Source of the DNA: Parapristionchus giblindavisi
Taxonomy: Eukaryota; Nematoda; Chromadorea; Rhabditida; Diplogasteridae
Assembly: GCA_943737045.1 (NCBI GenBank)
Contig: CALSFV010000100.1
Coordinates: 62,001-126,000 of the forward strand
Reading direction: 5' to 3'
Length of the DNA stretch: 64,000 bases
The notes beneath the pieces were generated by a model that was given only the letters and a program-made list of their open reading frames with translations, was not told the DNA's origin and made no database searches. This document shows, in pieces, positions 23,647-40,447 of the stretch (positions are counted from its first letter, which is position 1; every line of letters begins with the position of its first letter). The translations under genes and the position numbers were made by a program.

Positions 23647-25433
23647 ATGTCCTTAGCATTCAGATATTATCCTGCCAATGCTTTCCTGTCGATGGCCACA
23701 CTTGAAGATCTGAAAAAGGCCTTAGAGGCACCATTAACTGGAGACAATGGCGATGTGTCACCTGAAGACACTGCTACTTTCAATATGTAAGTTCAATCAA
23801 ATATTGATTGCATTCATAACATTGTCTACAGATTGATATCACAACACAGAGAGCCTCTGAATACTCTAGCATTGAAGTTATTAACGGTTTGTATTTGTGA
23901 TTGGTCATTTAAACAATTAATGGGTTATAGACTTTCAAACGACGTTGTAGCTGGAGCATAGCTGTTGCTCTCTCTGATCTATACGAACACTTACTTAAAT
24001 CGAATCCTCTTGATATTCATTCTCGATTGATCTTGATATATCTTGTATTCAGGTTAGATAAAGAGTAGTACAATATATATCACTATATATATATTCAGAG
24101 TAGCTGAATTAGATGGCACAGATGTGAATGGAACGAATCTAGCTAAACAAGGACATTTATCATTACCTTTCCTATTGAGGATTGCTAATGGAGAAGCTAT
24201 TCTTCCTGAGAAAGTAAGTATATACTACTATACCTCATTCAACATTATTGTCTCTTTAGTTTGCAACTCCCGTTGAGAAATATCTAGCGAAGATGATACT
24301 GTCAGCTAAAGTAGACACGATTGCAAGTTGGTCTGCTGAGAGGATTAATCAAGCCTCGCAGGAATACAACACTCATATAGTACTTTTTACTTTTAAAGAT
24401 TAAAATCATTTTATGTTTAAGATGATAATGATATTTCAGCTTATATGTTTCGATCAAGCACTTGGTTTCTATGCTAAAGAGAAGGTTCGATTTCCTCGTT
24501 CAGCTGAAGAGAAACAAAGAGAAGAGATATTAGCTTCATTAACTAGTAAATTATTCAGTGGAAAAGTACTCAAGTAAATCTATTCTATTCTTTTTATTCA
24601 TAATGTTTTGATTAATATGATTGCAGTATGCGTGAACATCGTATTCTAGTAGAAGCGTTATCTTCAGCTGCTCCCGATTCATCTCTTGTTGATACATTCA
24701 GTAATCTTTCATCTAAAGCCATTTCCAAATTGATTGGTTAGTTATTGACTCATCTAATTATATCTAATCGATATATTGAATAGAAGAGAATATGAAGATA
24801 GCAGCAGAAGCGATCTACAAATTAGTTGAAAGAGATGTTACAACTATTGATTAGTAAGTAGTCTATATATTCATTCATTGAATCGTCAATATAATTCAGT
24901 TATATGTCAATCATAATGGAAATGGAATTGAGTGTGTCATCGATTGAAGTAGTACTCAAGTTGTATACTGTAGGTTATCTATTTATGGATTAGTGAATGA
25001 ATTTGTATATTGAAGGGTAATTTATCACCGGATAGAGATGCATTAAGTACATTTGTATCATATTGTCTCAAAGCTTGTGATGATTCATCTCATGCTCTTT
25101 CTAAACAAAGTAGACAGGTATTTAATGTATTTATTCATTTTCTTTTCTACAATATGATAAGTTGCAATGAAGTAATGTTTGATGATTCATTATAATGTGA
25201 ATGTTATTGATAGGTTCGAATGGTTTGTATGTTCGTATCGAATCTTCTCAAGAAAGAAATACTTCCTGTTGAAGAACAAATGACTGAATTGTCTAACTTT
25301 GTATTACAACATTCATCTCATAAAGAGACCACTGCTCTATATCAAGTATATCAATCAATCAATAATGATTACTCTCATTATCTTATAGGCTCTAACCGAA
25401 GCTCGTCATCGTTATACAAATAAATCATCATAA
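23647..25433 (+). CDS. CNOT11: CNOT11, CCR4-NOT complex subunit
   Basis: Subunit 11 of the CCR4-NOT deadenylase complex. Twelve exons (23647-23786, 23832-23886, 23931-24052, 24099-24213, 24260-24379, 24440-24573, 24627-24736, 24784-24853, 24900-24969, 25016-25117, 25214-25345, 25389-25433) join in phase to 404 residues. The C-terminal half aligns with the remembered human DUF2363 domain: YYMSIIMEMELSVSSIEVV against human YFSVLVNMDMSLHSMEVV, and MVCMFVSNLLKKEILPVEE against LVCVFLQSLIRNKIINVQD. The N-terminal half is helical with REPLNTLALKLL. It lacks the long disordered linker of the human protein. An in-frame alternative start exists at 23692. Confidence 0.88.
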
Positions 25434-25896
25434 TGAAGAAATATAGTTACATTATAGATGAGTATTTTAATTGTTACCCTTCTTTTTATTTGATGATATA
25501 CCTTTTTGTCTTTTCTTTCGTTGTTATGCCTTATATATATTAGTTTTACCTTATTTATTGATAACGTTGTATATTGTCATACTATAGATGAAGATGATAT
25601 CATTAGTATATAATGATATCTATTATCTCATCTATTTTCACCTCTATCACTCTTCATATATCATTTGACAATGATGGTTTCATTGGTTGATTACCTCTTC
25701 AATCCCCGTTATAATCAATCCATAATGTCGTATTTAGCTCATATTTATTATTAATCTATGCCAAATTGAATAATACGAGGATAATAAAGAGTTTAATTTA
25801 TATGTATTCATTGATTAAATGTGATAGGATCTCCTTATCCTCATATTCTTTTCTCTATTCATATTATAGATAATGAATGAATGATTGTGTTCAGAT
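25434..25896. other. CNOT11-GTF2H4 intergenic spacer
   Basis: AT-rich spacer without a supported gene. It ends in TGTGTTCAG (25886-25894), an acceptor-like site 2 nt before the GTF2H4 start codon. Confidence 0.5.
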
Positions 25897-28253
25897 ATGA
25901 TAGATATAACTCCATTCATATCATTCATATCAAGGCTTGAATCAGATGAACGACGTTCACTTCTAAATGATTCCCATTCTTCATTGTTTATATTTAGATT
26001 ACTTCCACAACAAACACAATCACTCATACTAAATCTTATATGGGAATCCACACAGTTTGTTAATCTATTCCATACGAATACATTGATCTTTGATCAGATC
26101 AATACCATATGATATAGAAGGAGATGATAGAAATGATGATGATTCAATGGCTTTATTAAGACAACTTGATATTGTTAATATTGATGAAAATGGAAGAAAT
26201 AGTCTAAATGTAAGTGATTGGATTGTATGATATTATGGATGAATGTAGTTGTAGTCATCATTCCGTCGTTCTTATCTAAGTGCATCTATACAAGGATCTC
26301 ATCGATGTGCTAGATTGAAACCAATTAGTGGAGATAAAGATAAAACAAAGAAGAAAAGAGATAAAGAAATTGTTAAGAAAAGTTATGATAGATGGGAATG
26401 TGTATTACGGTATGTATCTCTTTCTATCTATTCATTCATTTACTAATCAATTGATTGATCAATCCTATGACTGAACAGTGTACAGATTGATCTTTGATCT
26501 CTAATCAAATTGATTATCAGATTCCTTGCACTTCCATCAGAGACAAACTTCCAAAATGTCTCATCGACTACTCGAGATGTATTTCATTCAGCTAATTATA
26601 CAAGTGCAAATGATACAGATATGGATATAACTTCTGATGGATTCCAATTCCTTCTTCTAAGTCCTGTTAGACAGATATGGTCGTATATCATTGGTAAGTA
26701 GATGAGGACACTGAATACCACTTATATTCACGATATATGATGATAGTTGATGTACTATTGTTTTCATCATCTTATTCTTCCTTCCTCCTTTATTCATCTT
26801 CTATTCTCTCCATCCCATCCCATCTATCTCATCTCTCTCTATTCTATTGGCTAACGTCGAAGGAATAATAGAGAAGAACGTGAAGGTGTTAAATGTGAGA
26901 AAGGAGAGGGTGGTGGATGGAGAGGGGAAGGAGAGGGAGAGGAAGAGGAAGAGGGGAAGGAGATGGAAGAGGTAAGAGTAGTAATGGATTGGACATGCAT
27001 GTATGATGGGGAGAAGGTGGATATAGAATAAAGGAATATAAATGATGAAGTATATTGAATAGATGAATATGAATGAATGAATGGATAAAGGGATCTAGAC
27101 ATAATCAATGTTATCTATTTGATTCATTTCAGAATTATTGAAATTAGAGATAAAAGAAGGAAGAGGAGTTAGAGAATTATTAGATGTATTATTAAGAATG
27201 ATATTATGTATAGAGAATGAACCTGAACGAAGAGCTTTCGAGGTATTATATCATTTAGATTATTGATTTATTGATTGATATAATGATGATAATTGGTAAT
27301 GATGTAATTCATTATAGTTGGATAAATCATGGAATGAAAGACAAATGAATTTTGTTAATCATTTACGAGAACTAGGATTGATATTTATAAGAAAGAGAAA
27401 AGATGGGTGAGATGATCCATTCATTCATTCAATTATATATTGAATACTGTAGATTCTTCTATTTGACTCCATTATTAGCTAATCTCTCAGTAGGAGCTGA
27501 TATAGATGGTACATCTAAGAAGGTGCATCATACTTTATCTCTCTCTGTTTATTCATTTGATCTTTGATCTTTGATTATAGGGTGGAAGTATCATTGTAGA
27601 GACCAATTTCCGTGTATATGCATATACATCATCATCACTTCAATTGGCTATTCTATCATCATTCACGAGTATGACATATAGGTTTGTCTATCTCTTTCTT
27701 TATCCATTCATTCATTATCTTCTTTATAGATTTCATGATATGTCAGTGGGCATTCTCACAAGAGATTCTGTTAGAAGAGCTTTACAAGTAAGTTATATAT
27801 ATATATATTCCAATCTCTATATTTTATCTTTAGGTTGGTATCACAGCTGATCAGATCATTTCATTCCTTAAAGCTAATTGTCATGCACAAGCTGCTTCGA
27901 GACCACTTCCTATCCCAATTACAGTATCCGATCAGATTAGGTTTGTAATGGTTACGGTAGCGGTCATTATTGATTAATTATAGATTATGGGAAGATGAAA
28001 GGAAAAGATTACTGTATCAAGATGCAACAATGTATTCAGGATTTGAGAGTGAAAGGGTATTGATTGATTGATTGATTGTATTGATTGATTATTATATTAT
28101 TGATTGAAGGAGTTCGTAGATGTATCTTCATTTGCAGAAGAAGAAGGAATTCTTCTCTTATCAGATAATACACGAAAGATAGTTATAGTAAGAGCAGAAG
28201 GACATGATAAAGTAAAAGAATGGTGGAGAAGAAGAAATGATAATAATCAATAA
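25897..28253 (+). CDS. GTF2H4: TFIIH subunit p52 (GTF2H4/TFB2)
   Basis: Core subunit of TFIIH, which regulates the XPB ATPase in transcription initiation and nucleotide-excision repair. Twelve exons from 25897-26054 to 28110-28253 close in phase to 449 residues (human 462). Matching blocks: YDRWECVLRFLALPSE, SDGFQFLLLSPVRQIWSYI, HLRELGLIFIRKRK, YLTPLLANLS, IIVETNFRVYAYTSSSLQ, ILTRDSVRRAL, GITADQIISFL, ITVSDQIRLWEDER and the C-terminal GHDKVKEWWRRR. The first intron is 43 nt. The intron at 26694-27132 contains a purine-rich repeat. The start was chosen as the first ATG after the acceptor-like TGTGTTCAG. An AATAAA lies at 28266-28271. Confidence 0.93.
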
Positions 28254-28359
28254 AATACACATTTCAATAAACATATTTACATTTATTGTGTCACAAATGA
28301 ATCCAATGAAGGGGAAACGAAAGAGGAGGAGACTTGAATTGAAAGGGCCCAATTGCTAT

Positions 28360-28460
28360 CCTTTCTCCCTCTTCCTCTACCCCTCCCCCTCCCTCTCCCT
28401 CCCATACCTTCTCCCTCTCCCTCCCATACCTTCTCCCTCTCCCTCTAACAGTCATGGATT
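28360..28460. repeat. CT-rich low-complexity tract
   Basis: Runs of CCCTCTCCCTCC between GTF2H4 and the receptor gene, the reverse complement of the GGGAGA repeats seen elsewhere. Related tracts occur in the receptor intron at about 28746-28790 and 28944-29045. Confidence 0.8.
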
Positions 28461-28535
28461 CATGGATGACTTGTACATAACCCTCCACTACCACAATAAA
28501 GAGTCTCCTCCCCCCTTTATCCATTTGATACTCAT

Positions 28536-31500
28536 ATGAATATGATGATTCTCCTTATATCTTCATTACTTCTTACATTTGTATTATCAGATAGTAAGCC
28601 ATAATCTATTGATGTATTCTATTATTCATTTCATTCATTCTTCTTATTGAATAGAATCGTTTAAGGAGATGCATTACTTACAAGTCAAGGGGAATTCCTT
28701 CCACATATACGATTGGCTAAGGATTTAACTGACGCCAAAAGGTATCACCCTCCCTCTACAGTAGAGTCTCCCTCTCCCTCTCCCTCTCCATTCAGAATCT
28801 ATACGTGTGTATCTCTTCAATACAATTTAACTATACCACTTCCTTTTCTCTTCAAGAGTGTCAAAACAATGAATTGTATTCTATATGAATACAAAGATCT
28901 ACATATTCTATACAAGCTTTTAATAAGAGTAAAGGGATCGTAGTGCTCCCTCTCCCTCTCCCCCTCCCCCTCCCTCTCCCTCTCCCCCTCCCTCTCCCCC
29001 TCCCTCTCCCCCTCCCTCTCCCTCTTCATCTCCCTCTTCATTCCGTATCTCTTTCTAAGTGTCCTCATTCACTCTAGCGAAACAATTTCCTGGACTGAAA
29101 GAGAGGATGACTTTGAACGTAGTGTGAGAGATGAAGAAGAAGGGAAAGGGATGAAGGGGAAGTCTCATGGGACATTCTAATATATTCAATAAATAACAAA
29201 TTCAACTAATATAAATTGTAAATCTTACTTGATATTGTAGATATGATAGAAGAGTTCGTCCTATTCTTAATCATACTCAACCAACTACTGTATCATTCTC
29301 TATGAGTTTATATCAAATTCTATCAATTGTATGTTATATCACTCTTCTATATAACACGGATCTCCTGTAAAAGTGTATGAAACCATTCGACAGAAAAAAT
29401 TGATTTCCTCCGTTTTTATTGATTTTTGTTAGACTGGCCTAAGTGAGTGCGAAAACAACATTTTAAATTTTTGTTTTTCGGAATTTGCATATCTATGCAA
29501 TTTGTTTTCTGTAAACTTCAGATGAGAGGAACTCGCTTCGTTTTTGTGCTACCGTGTTCAATTTTTTTAGATCGGTTGCTAATGACCTCGTCTACAAATA
29601 AGTCAACTGAGGATATATATGGTCGGAAATGTTGTTTTTCATGTGTTATTGCATGAAAACTGTTTTTCAGCATACAAAATCAGATGTTTCTCGAAAATTT
29701 TCTCTAAAGGATAAGAGTTTTATTGCAGATTCGGATTCCCCGCCCACGAATTGGGGCATCCTGATATATCTTTTAACCTAACTCTGTCCCCCCAATAGTG
29801 TTACTGTATATCGTCCAGGACTTAGTGCAATTTTCTCTCAAATCACATTTTTCGCTGTAAATCAGCTCAAACTTATGCTAACTTTCTTATTAGCATATTT
29901 AAACCCTGTATCTCGACCAGCATTACAAAATTGTCTTAGTGGTTCGAGTTCTCAACAACAATCATTTTTGAGTTATGAATCGAAAACTGATTTTATTAAC
30001 AATATGACTTTCACTGTTCATATTTCTCGTTTATTGGTATTTGTTTATTGATCGTCAACGTCGAAGAAACTGTTTGAGTCATTCTTGACTCAAACAGTTA
30101 TCCATTCTTTTCCATTGAACCTTCGCAAAACTCTGAGAAATCACTATTATTATTATTAATATTATATCATAGAATGCATCCGAAGTTATCACTCTCGCAT
30201 CCTCGAAAGTTCTCTTCTCTCTCACAGGATGAATCGATGGTTTAAAGTGAATTGAAAAATAAAACATTATTGTATTTGAAAACAAAACGAAAAAGCTGGA
30301 GTATTTAAGTTGCATAAAGCCAGAAGGGCGAAAAACCGTTAATAAAATCAGTTTTCAATTCATAACTCAAAAATGATTGTCGTTGAGAATTCGAACCACT
30401 AAGACAATTTTGTAAGGCTGGTCGAATTACAGGGTTTAAATATGCTAATAAAAATTAGCATAAGTTTGAACTGATTTACAGCCAAAAATGTGATTTGAGG
30501 GAAAATTGCACTAAGTCCTGGACGATATACAGTAACACTATTGGGGGGGGGACAGAGTTAGGTTAAAAGATATATCAGGATACCCCAATTCGTGGGCGGG
30601 GAATCCGAATCTGCAATAAAACTCTTATCCTTTAGAGAAAATTTTCGAGAAACATCTCATTTTGTATGCTGAAAAACAGTTTTCATGCAATAACACATGA
30701 AAACAACATTTCCGACCATATCCTCAGTTGACTTATTTGTAGACGAGGTCATTAGCAACCGATCTAAAAAAATTGAACACGGTAGCACAAAAAACGAAGC
30801 GAGTTCCTCTCATCTGAAGTTTACAGAAAACAAATTGCATATATCTATAGATATGCAAATTCCGAAAAACAAAAATTGAAAATGTTGTTTTCGCACTCAC
30901 TTAGGCCAGTCTAACAACAATCAATTAAAACGGAGGAAATCAATTTTTTCTGTCGAAAAAGGTTCTAATTTTCATACACTTTTACAGGAGACCCGTGATA
31001 AATAAATGAAAGAATAGAAACATCTCCCCAATCCTATTTTCTTCCTATATATTTATAAATGTGTATACATTCATAATTCATTATTTTCAGAATGAGAAAC
31101 TTCAGAATGTTGATTTGAATGTGTGGGTGATACAAGTATGCAGATACTATTCACTGATATTGATTAGTCTTCATTAATTATAGAAATGGAGAGATGATTT
31201 TCTTGGATGGAATCCTCATTTATATGGAATGATAAATCAAACAATTCTTCCATATGATCACATATGGTTACCTGATACTTATCTATACAATAGGTTCATT
31301 ATATTATTTTTATATTGAATAGAATAATGTATAATAGATAAGTTGTGAATAAGATTGAGTAGAGAACTTATTCGAAAACAATATAGATATAACAGCCTCC
31401 CGTTTCCCTTTTCATATAAGAATAGAAGAAAGAGAAAGGGAGATATAATTGTATATTGTCTCCTTCTACTTTTAGTTATATTGAATAGAGTTAGAATATT

Positions 31501-34500
31501 CATTCTTTCACTTTCCAAGCTCTCTCAAATGTCAATCAAATTCTGAAGAAATGATATATATGTAGTTGAGATATTGAAAAATGTTTAGAGAATGAATAGA
31601 AATAGTAAAATCTGAGTATAGATAATGAAGTATTACTTTAAGTGTTGTAATGAATCGAGAAGAGACTGAAAGATATATAAATGTTGTTATAACAACTAAA
31701 TATTGGGATGATGAACCAGGAGCTGAAGTACAATTCATGTATCCGGCTTTATATAGGTATTCATTTCATTTACTTCATAGATAGATAGATGGATAATTTA
31801 TTCTTTTCAGAACTAGCTGTCAATTGGATATTCGGTTTGTTTTCTTCATTCGTTTGTTCTTTTTCCCTTTTCTTTCTTTAACTTTTTCTTCTTTCTTCTC
31901 TTCTCTTTTACTATCTAGGGAGTACATACAAAATGAGACTAAAGGGAAAGAAGACTCAATATTCATTTATAGATTCTTTCCATATGATCAACAATCATGT
32001 AAACTAATCATATCATCTTGGACTTCATCTAAGGTTCATTAAATAATATTCAAATAAATCATAACATTAATATATTCTAGTCAGATATAAACTACGAAGC
32101 TGACCTTTCTTCTGTTAATCTCGATAATTTTATTCAGAATGAAGAATGGATAGTTGTTTCTTTTGATGTTGTTAGAGTTGAGGTATCCTTACTTATCGCG
32201 ATTATTTTAACTATGTTATACTAAACCTAATTATTGAATATCACTTGTGTACTTTTTTCTCAATGATAAACTATAGTATGTAATAAGCAAACCCTCTTTT
32301 ATATTCATCTTTATATTCTTTATTATTTCTATCATGTCAATATTTTCTGAGGTAAAAATGGACCGATTAAAAATGCGAATCGGAATATGTGAACGTGATA
32401 AAGATTGTGAAATAAATGATATGTATAACTAGTTTAACTTGCAACATTTGAAAATAAAAAAATAAAAGTTTGTATATTAAGAATAAATTTGTATGTTGTC
32501 CTGAACCTTGGGTACTTCTTGAAGCTTCATTGGTTGTTAGAAGAAAACCACTTTATTATATTGTCAATCTGGTATGTATCTACAATATTAACAAATATTA
32601 TCCCTCTATTCATATTTATCTTTTATACACCTCTTAACTTTCTCTTTGATCTTTGATCTTTGATCAGGTGATTCCAACATCGGTGATAACAATGGTAGCA
32701 GTTACTGGATTCTTCACAGCTGCATCAACTTCATCTGAAAGGTTCATTTAGTGATTGAATAGAATGGATCAATATATTATTGATTAAGAAGAGAGAAACT
32801 ATCACTTGGTATTGATTCATTACTAGCAATGTCTATACTAATGATGATGGTGTCAGAACAAATGCCTACAACGAGTGATTATATTCCTCTATTTGGTTAG
32901 TCAATTCAATCTATTATGATACAACTTATAAATACCAAATCTGACAGAAACAAACATTAAGTCTTTCATTTTTGAAATTTTTCTCTCAATCTTTTCTCTC
33001 TAATTATATAAGATCATATCATATCTATATTTTTCAATTTCTTTCTCACATTAAAAACTACTTTTCTTGATTTTCAGAAAATCTTAAAGATATATACCGA
33101 GAGAATAAACTCGATGCTATTTCAAAGAATTTTGAATCATAATTTCTACTACAAACGTATAAATTAAGATTCAAAAATACAATTATTTTTTCGTCTTAAT
33201 TTTTTGTTTGAAAATTACATATGTAAATAATTGTGCTTTCACTTCAGGTTTATTCTATCTAACAATAATATTTATAATCTTCATTGGAACATTGTTCACT
33301 GCTTTTATTCTAAACGTTCATCTACAGAAATTATATACTCATCCAGTCTCTCCTCTCATATCATTTATATTCTTCCATAAGGTATTCAAAAGACTTCGAA
33401 TATCCTTAACAATATAAACTTTTCGAATGTACTTATAATTTCTTGTCTTATAAGGGGAAGATGTAAGGTCAGCCTGGGATATAAAACATTTTTGTATCAC
33501 TTTCACACTTTAAAAGCATTATGAACTGTTCTCACGACGAGAACAAAAATGAATGAGAAGTGAGAGAAATATTGTACAGGGTGATAGACGTCTGATAAGC
33601 GGTGGTATATCAAACTTAAAGCGTACTTAACACTTACAAGTCTACTTCAACTCTTCTATATACTTTAATGCGTTCGTCAAATGTTCTTTCACTTAGACTT
33701 AAAAAGAAGAAGTAGACTTAGAAAAACTTTAAGTCAGTGACGTCTTTTAAGCAGACTAATTTTGAAATACCGTAGGGGGGAACAAGAGCTCATCTTGATA
33801 TTAAAATGAGACAAAATCAATTGTTTGAATTTTGAATAAATTTAAAAAGTACAGTAAAGGAATATGTCGTGGGGAAGATTACACTCACATCTTTCAAAAT
33901 GTTAAACCTATTGACTACGAGAAGTGTTGATCCAAGAATGAAGAGATCAATCCATGTCTCCTTTTGGATGGTTTGTGCTAATGTCGATTGGGCAATTTTA
34001 TATAATGGATTCGTAATGATTATCGAAAAGTGATTATAATGATGTTATAGTCATCTCAAAAGGATGCAATAACTTAAGACCCTCTCCTCGTCTTCTGTAT
34101 GATCTTTTATTGGTCCCCATATCTCTCATTCAATCGAAACAAAAATCAAGCATTTCTGGAAAAAAATACAACATTTGTGAAAACATATGATATGAGATAT
34201 ATAAACTAAATAATTGTAGATAGCTCATTGGTTATCCCTTCGTCCTCCAACCACTCTTATTGAATTATGGAATGAAACTGGTGTTAAACATCAAAAGAGT
34301 CATGTGAAGAAACCAATCAAGGTATTTTATATGAATCAATCAATTTACATAATATAATATATAATAGAAAATGGATGATCGTCTACTTCATAATGGAGTT
34401 GAAGATGGAGGATTAATAAAATGTCAAAGTGAAATATCAAAGAATATTGTACCATCACCTACTACACTTGTATCAGGTCGAAGTGAAGGAGGAAATGAAG

Positions 34501-34881
34501 ATGTGAAGAATAAATGGAAGAGATTAGCTAGAACTGCTAGTATTAAGAGTATGAATCTATCTATTCATTCATCCAATCATTAATCATATTCGAATATTCA
34601 GAGAGTGTTGAAGATAAAGTCCCTAATCCTTTTATCTCAACTGAATGTAATCTTCTCGATGTCAAACTAAAGAGAAGGTTTCACAATTCTTATTTGTTGA
34701 TAACTAATCAATAAAATGTTGTAGATATGCTCTTGAATGGGAATTCCTAGCTACTGTACTCGATCGATTATTATTGATTATATTCTCGATTGTTGTTTTT
34801 GCTGTTACATTATTAATGATTCTAGTGGGAGAAGCAATACATCTAAGTTATGAAATAGCAGATAAATCAATCAAGAAATGA
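28536..34881 (+). CDS. Nicotinic-type Cys-loop ligand-gated ion channel subunit
   Basis: Pentameric ligand-gated channel subunit. Seventeen exons close in phase from ATG 28536 to TGA 34881, giving about 532 residues. Order: signal peptide (MMILLISSLLLTFVLS); the receptor start RLAKDLTDAKRYDRRVRP; WNPHLYGM and IWLPDTYLYN; Cys-loop with exactly 13 residues between its cysteines (CQLDIRFFPYDQQSC); loop C with vicinal cysteines VCCPEP, the hallmark of alpha-type nicotinic subunits; M1 YYIVNLVIPTSVITMVAV; M2 preceded by EK (cation-type) with LGIDSLLAMSILMMMVSEQM; M3; a long cytoplasmic loop; and M4 FSIVVFAVTLLMILVG. One exon (31811-31834) is only 24 nt. The intron 29329-31090 holds a 1.6-kb foldback. 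The exact subfamily and ligand cannot be named; acetylcholine is likely but not certain. Confidence 0.88.
29355..30997. mobile_element. 1.6-kb foldback element in a receptor intron
   Basis: The ends CACGGATCTCCTGTAAAAG and CTTTTACAGGAGACCCGTG are inverted, and homology continues through arms of about 650 bp each (about 29355-30010 and 30345-30997). The two arms differ at scattered positions. The unpaired centre contains a smaller hairpin at 30068-30099 (AACTGTTTGAGTC arms). No transposase frame is visible. Target duplication is unclear. Confidence 0.8.
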
Positions 34882-35207
34882 ATCAATCAATATATTGTAT
34901 ATTATTGATGAATAAAGATATCATATATTTATTTCATTCCCTTTCTCTTCTCATTTACTCCATTTCATTCTTCTTTCGTTATAGTCAACCCATCACTTTT
35001 ATTCTAAGCCCGGTAATCCTTTCTCTTCCCCTCCTCCCCTCCTCCCCTCCCTCTACTTCCCCTACATCAACTTCTTCTTCCTATTCTTCATTTACTAAGG
35101 AATATACATGAGATGGCAAGAAGAAATGAACAAAATGAGATGAATGAATGAATGAATCAATCGATATATTGATTGATTGATTTGAATGAGCAAATGTATA
35201 TTGATAA
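34882..35207. other. Convergent 3' spacer between receptor and Pitx genes
   Basis: AT-rich, with a short CCCCTCCT repeat near 35030-35055 and GAAT/GATT runs. No gene seen. Confidence 0.5.
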
Positions 35208-37416
<2,209 letters not shown>

Positions 37417-37933
37417 TTCAATGAATGAATGAATATACAATGAATGATCCTATTCTCTTCACTCTTCTAAGAGAGAAAGAGAATGGTTACTGTAGTCAAG
37501 ACTCCGCCCCTCCCCCTCTCACTCCTCTTCCATTTCAATTCATAATGAATGATTACTTCCATTCTCTCTTCATAGTAACAACTTCATTCTATTTATTAAT
37601 ATCTTTATCAAGTATCATTATTAACAATATAATATGATTATGTTATTAGTATTCCTTTCCATTCATTTTTATCTATTCATTCATCTTTCATTTCGGTAAA
37701 AGAGAAAAGAAGAGATTGAAGATATACAAATGAGTGATGGATGTTTGTCATACTTAAACGGCAACCATGCCCGTCTGTCGCTTACGGCTATAGATGAAGG
37801 GGAGAGGGAGAGATGGAGGGAGAGGGAGAGAGAGCCAGAGGGAGAGAGAGGGAGAAGGGAGGGTCTAAGGAATACGGTTATGTGCCATATGCCATATTAC
37901 GCAATGATTCATCTTCTATGTCATTTACCGCAT
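37417..37933. other. Spacer between Pitx start and ALKBH6 end
   Basis: No gene seen. A short GGGAGA-type tract lies at about 37797-37862. This is the likely upstream regulatory region of Pitx. Confidence 0.45.
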
Positions 37934-38900
<967 letters not shown>

Positions 38901-39334
38901 CTTCTATATGGATTGTTTCATCTACAGTAATCTGAGTATAAATAATCAATAAACTTCATATTCTTATTCAACCCAATATATTTCACGTGAATCAAACACA
39001 CACCATGTTCTTCCACAGACCATCAATAAAAAAATTACAATTTATTAGATATAATTACTAAATTACAAACAAGACTATGGAATGGATCAAAGAATTATAA
39101 AACAAAAGATAAATACAGTAGAAATATGAATGCAAAGGAATATATGCAAAAGTGTGAATATATGAACATGCAAAGAATGTATATACAAACATGGAACATT
39201 CCACCTGGGAAAGTTCTATTTAATAAAGATATACATGAATATGAGGTAGTGAAAGAGAAAGATTGAGATGATTATGAAAGACGATCAATTAATGAATTAA
39301 TCACAATATTTCTTAGATGAATAATAATGAAAAA
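38901..39334. other. Spacer between FoxN end and ALKBH6 start
   Basis: AT-rich sequence without a supported gene. The sequence just upstream of the ALKBH6 ATG reads TATAGAAG, so a spliced leader or 5' intron is possible. Confidence 0.45.
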
Positions 39335-40355
39335 TTATAATGATAATGTAGATGGAAACGTAGTAGCTCTATATGGACTAGCATTAAGAGCACTAACCAG
39401 TAATGAATTATCAGTTAAAGCTGAAGCTGCTTTACCATAACCATACTCAATAGAAGGTATAGGTGAAAGAAATTGAATGAGATCAAGAGGAGTTTGTATA
39501 TCAGGAGTAGAAGGACGTGATGGAGGTGATAGTATATCTAATGATGATAATGTTGGTGATGATGGATTAGTATATGATAATGATGATGACAATTCAGTTA
39601 ATGGATTAGTAAGAGGAGGAGACGATGATGAAGGTATTACACATGATATACGTCTCTGAAAATATCTTATTCAACAATTTTAATGCCAAAGATTACAATT
39701 TAAGCGAAAAATGACGATTTTTCTAAATCGATATATTTAAAAAAATAAACGATAAGTATGAGAAAGTAAAACAGCAAATGTACCTTAACAGACGATCGAT
39801 TCAATATAGAAGGTCGAGATTTGTTCATATTGAATATACTTGACGACGAACACTGTAAAAGAAATTATTTAAATAATTGACATAAATGATATAACATCAA
39901 TACCAAATGTAATCCATTAAATGGAACACTTGTTAAGAGTTGGACACTACGGTAGTGTCCAACTCTTAACAAGTGACATAGCTTCAAATTATCTACGCTA
40001 GATAAAAGAATAGTTATGAATATAAAGAGCAACATACAGATTCATCAAATACCACATCTTCATGCTTGGTATTATTAATATTTCTATCAAATTGTTCCTC
40101 TTTTACATTAATTACATTTGACTGACCATGACGTCCTTCTTCAATTGCCTTCAATCAATCAATATCATATCTATTCAATATCGACCTTCACTTACAGTAA
40201 GATAATCAGGATTCGCCATTCCTTCAACAATCGATACTTCATCCTTTTCTTTCCATTTCTTAATATCCAATTCCATCTACAAATTCTTTGTTGATTAAAA
40301 AAAAAACAATATTTTTATGATCAGATTTTTTTCAATTCTCAAAATCATCAAAAAT

Positions 40356-40447
<92 letters not shown>

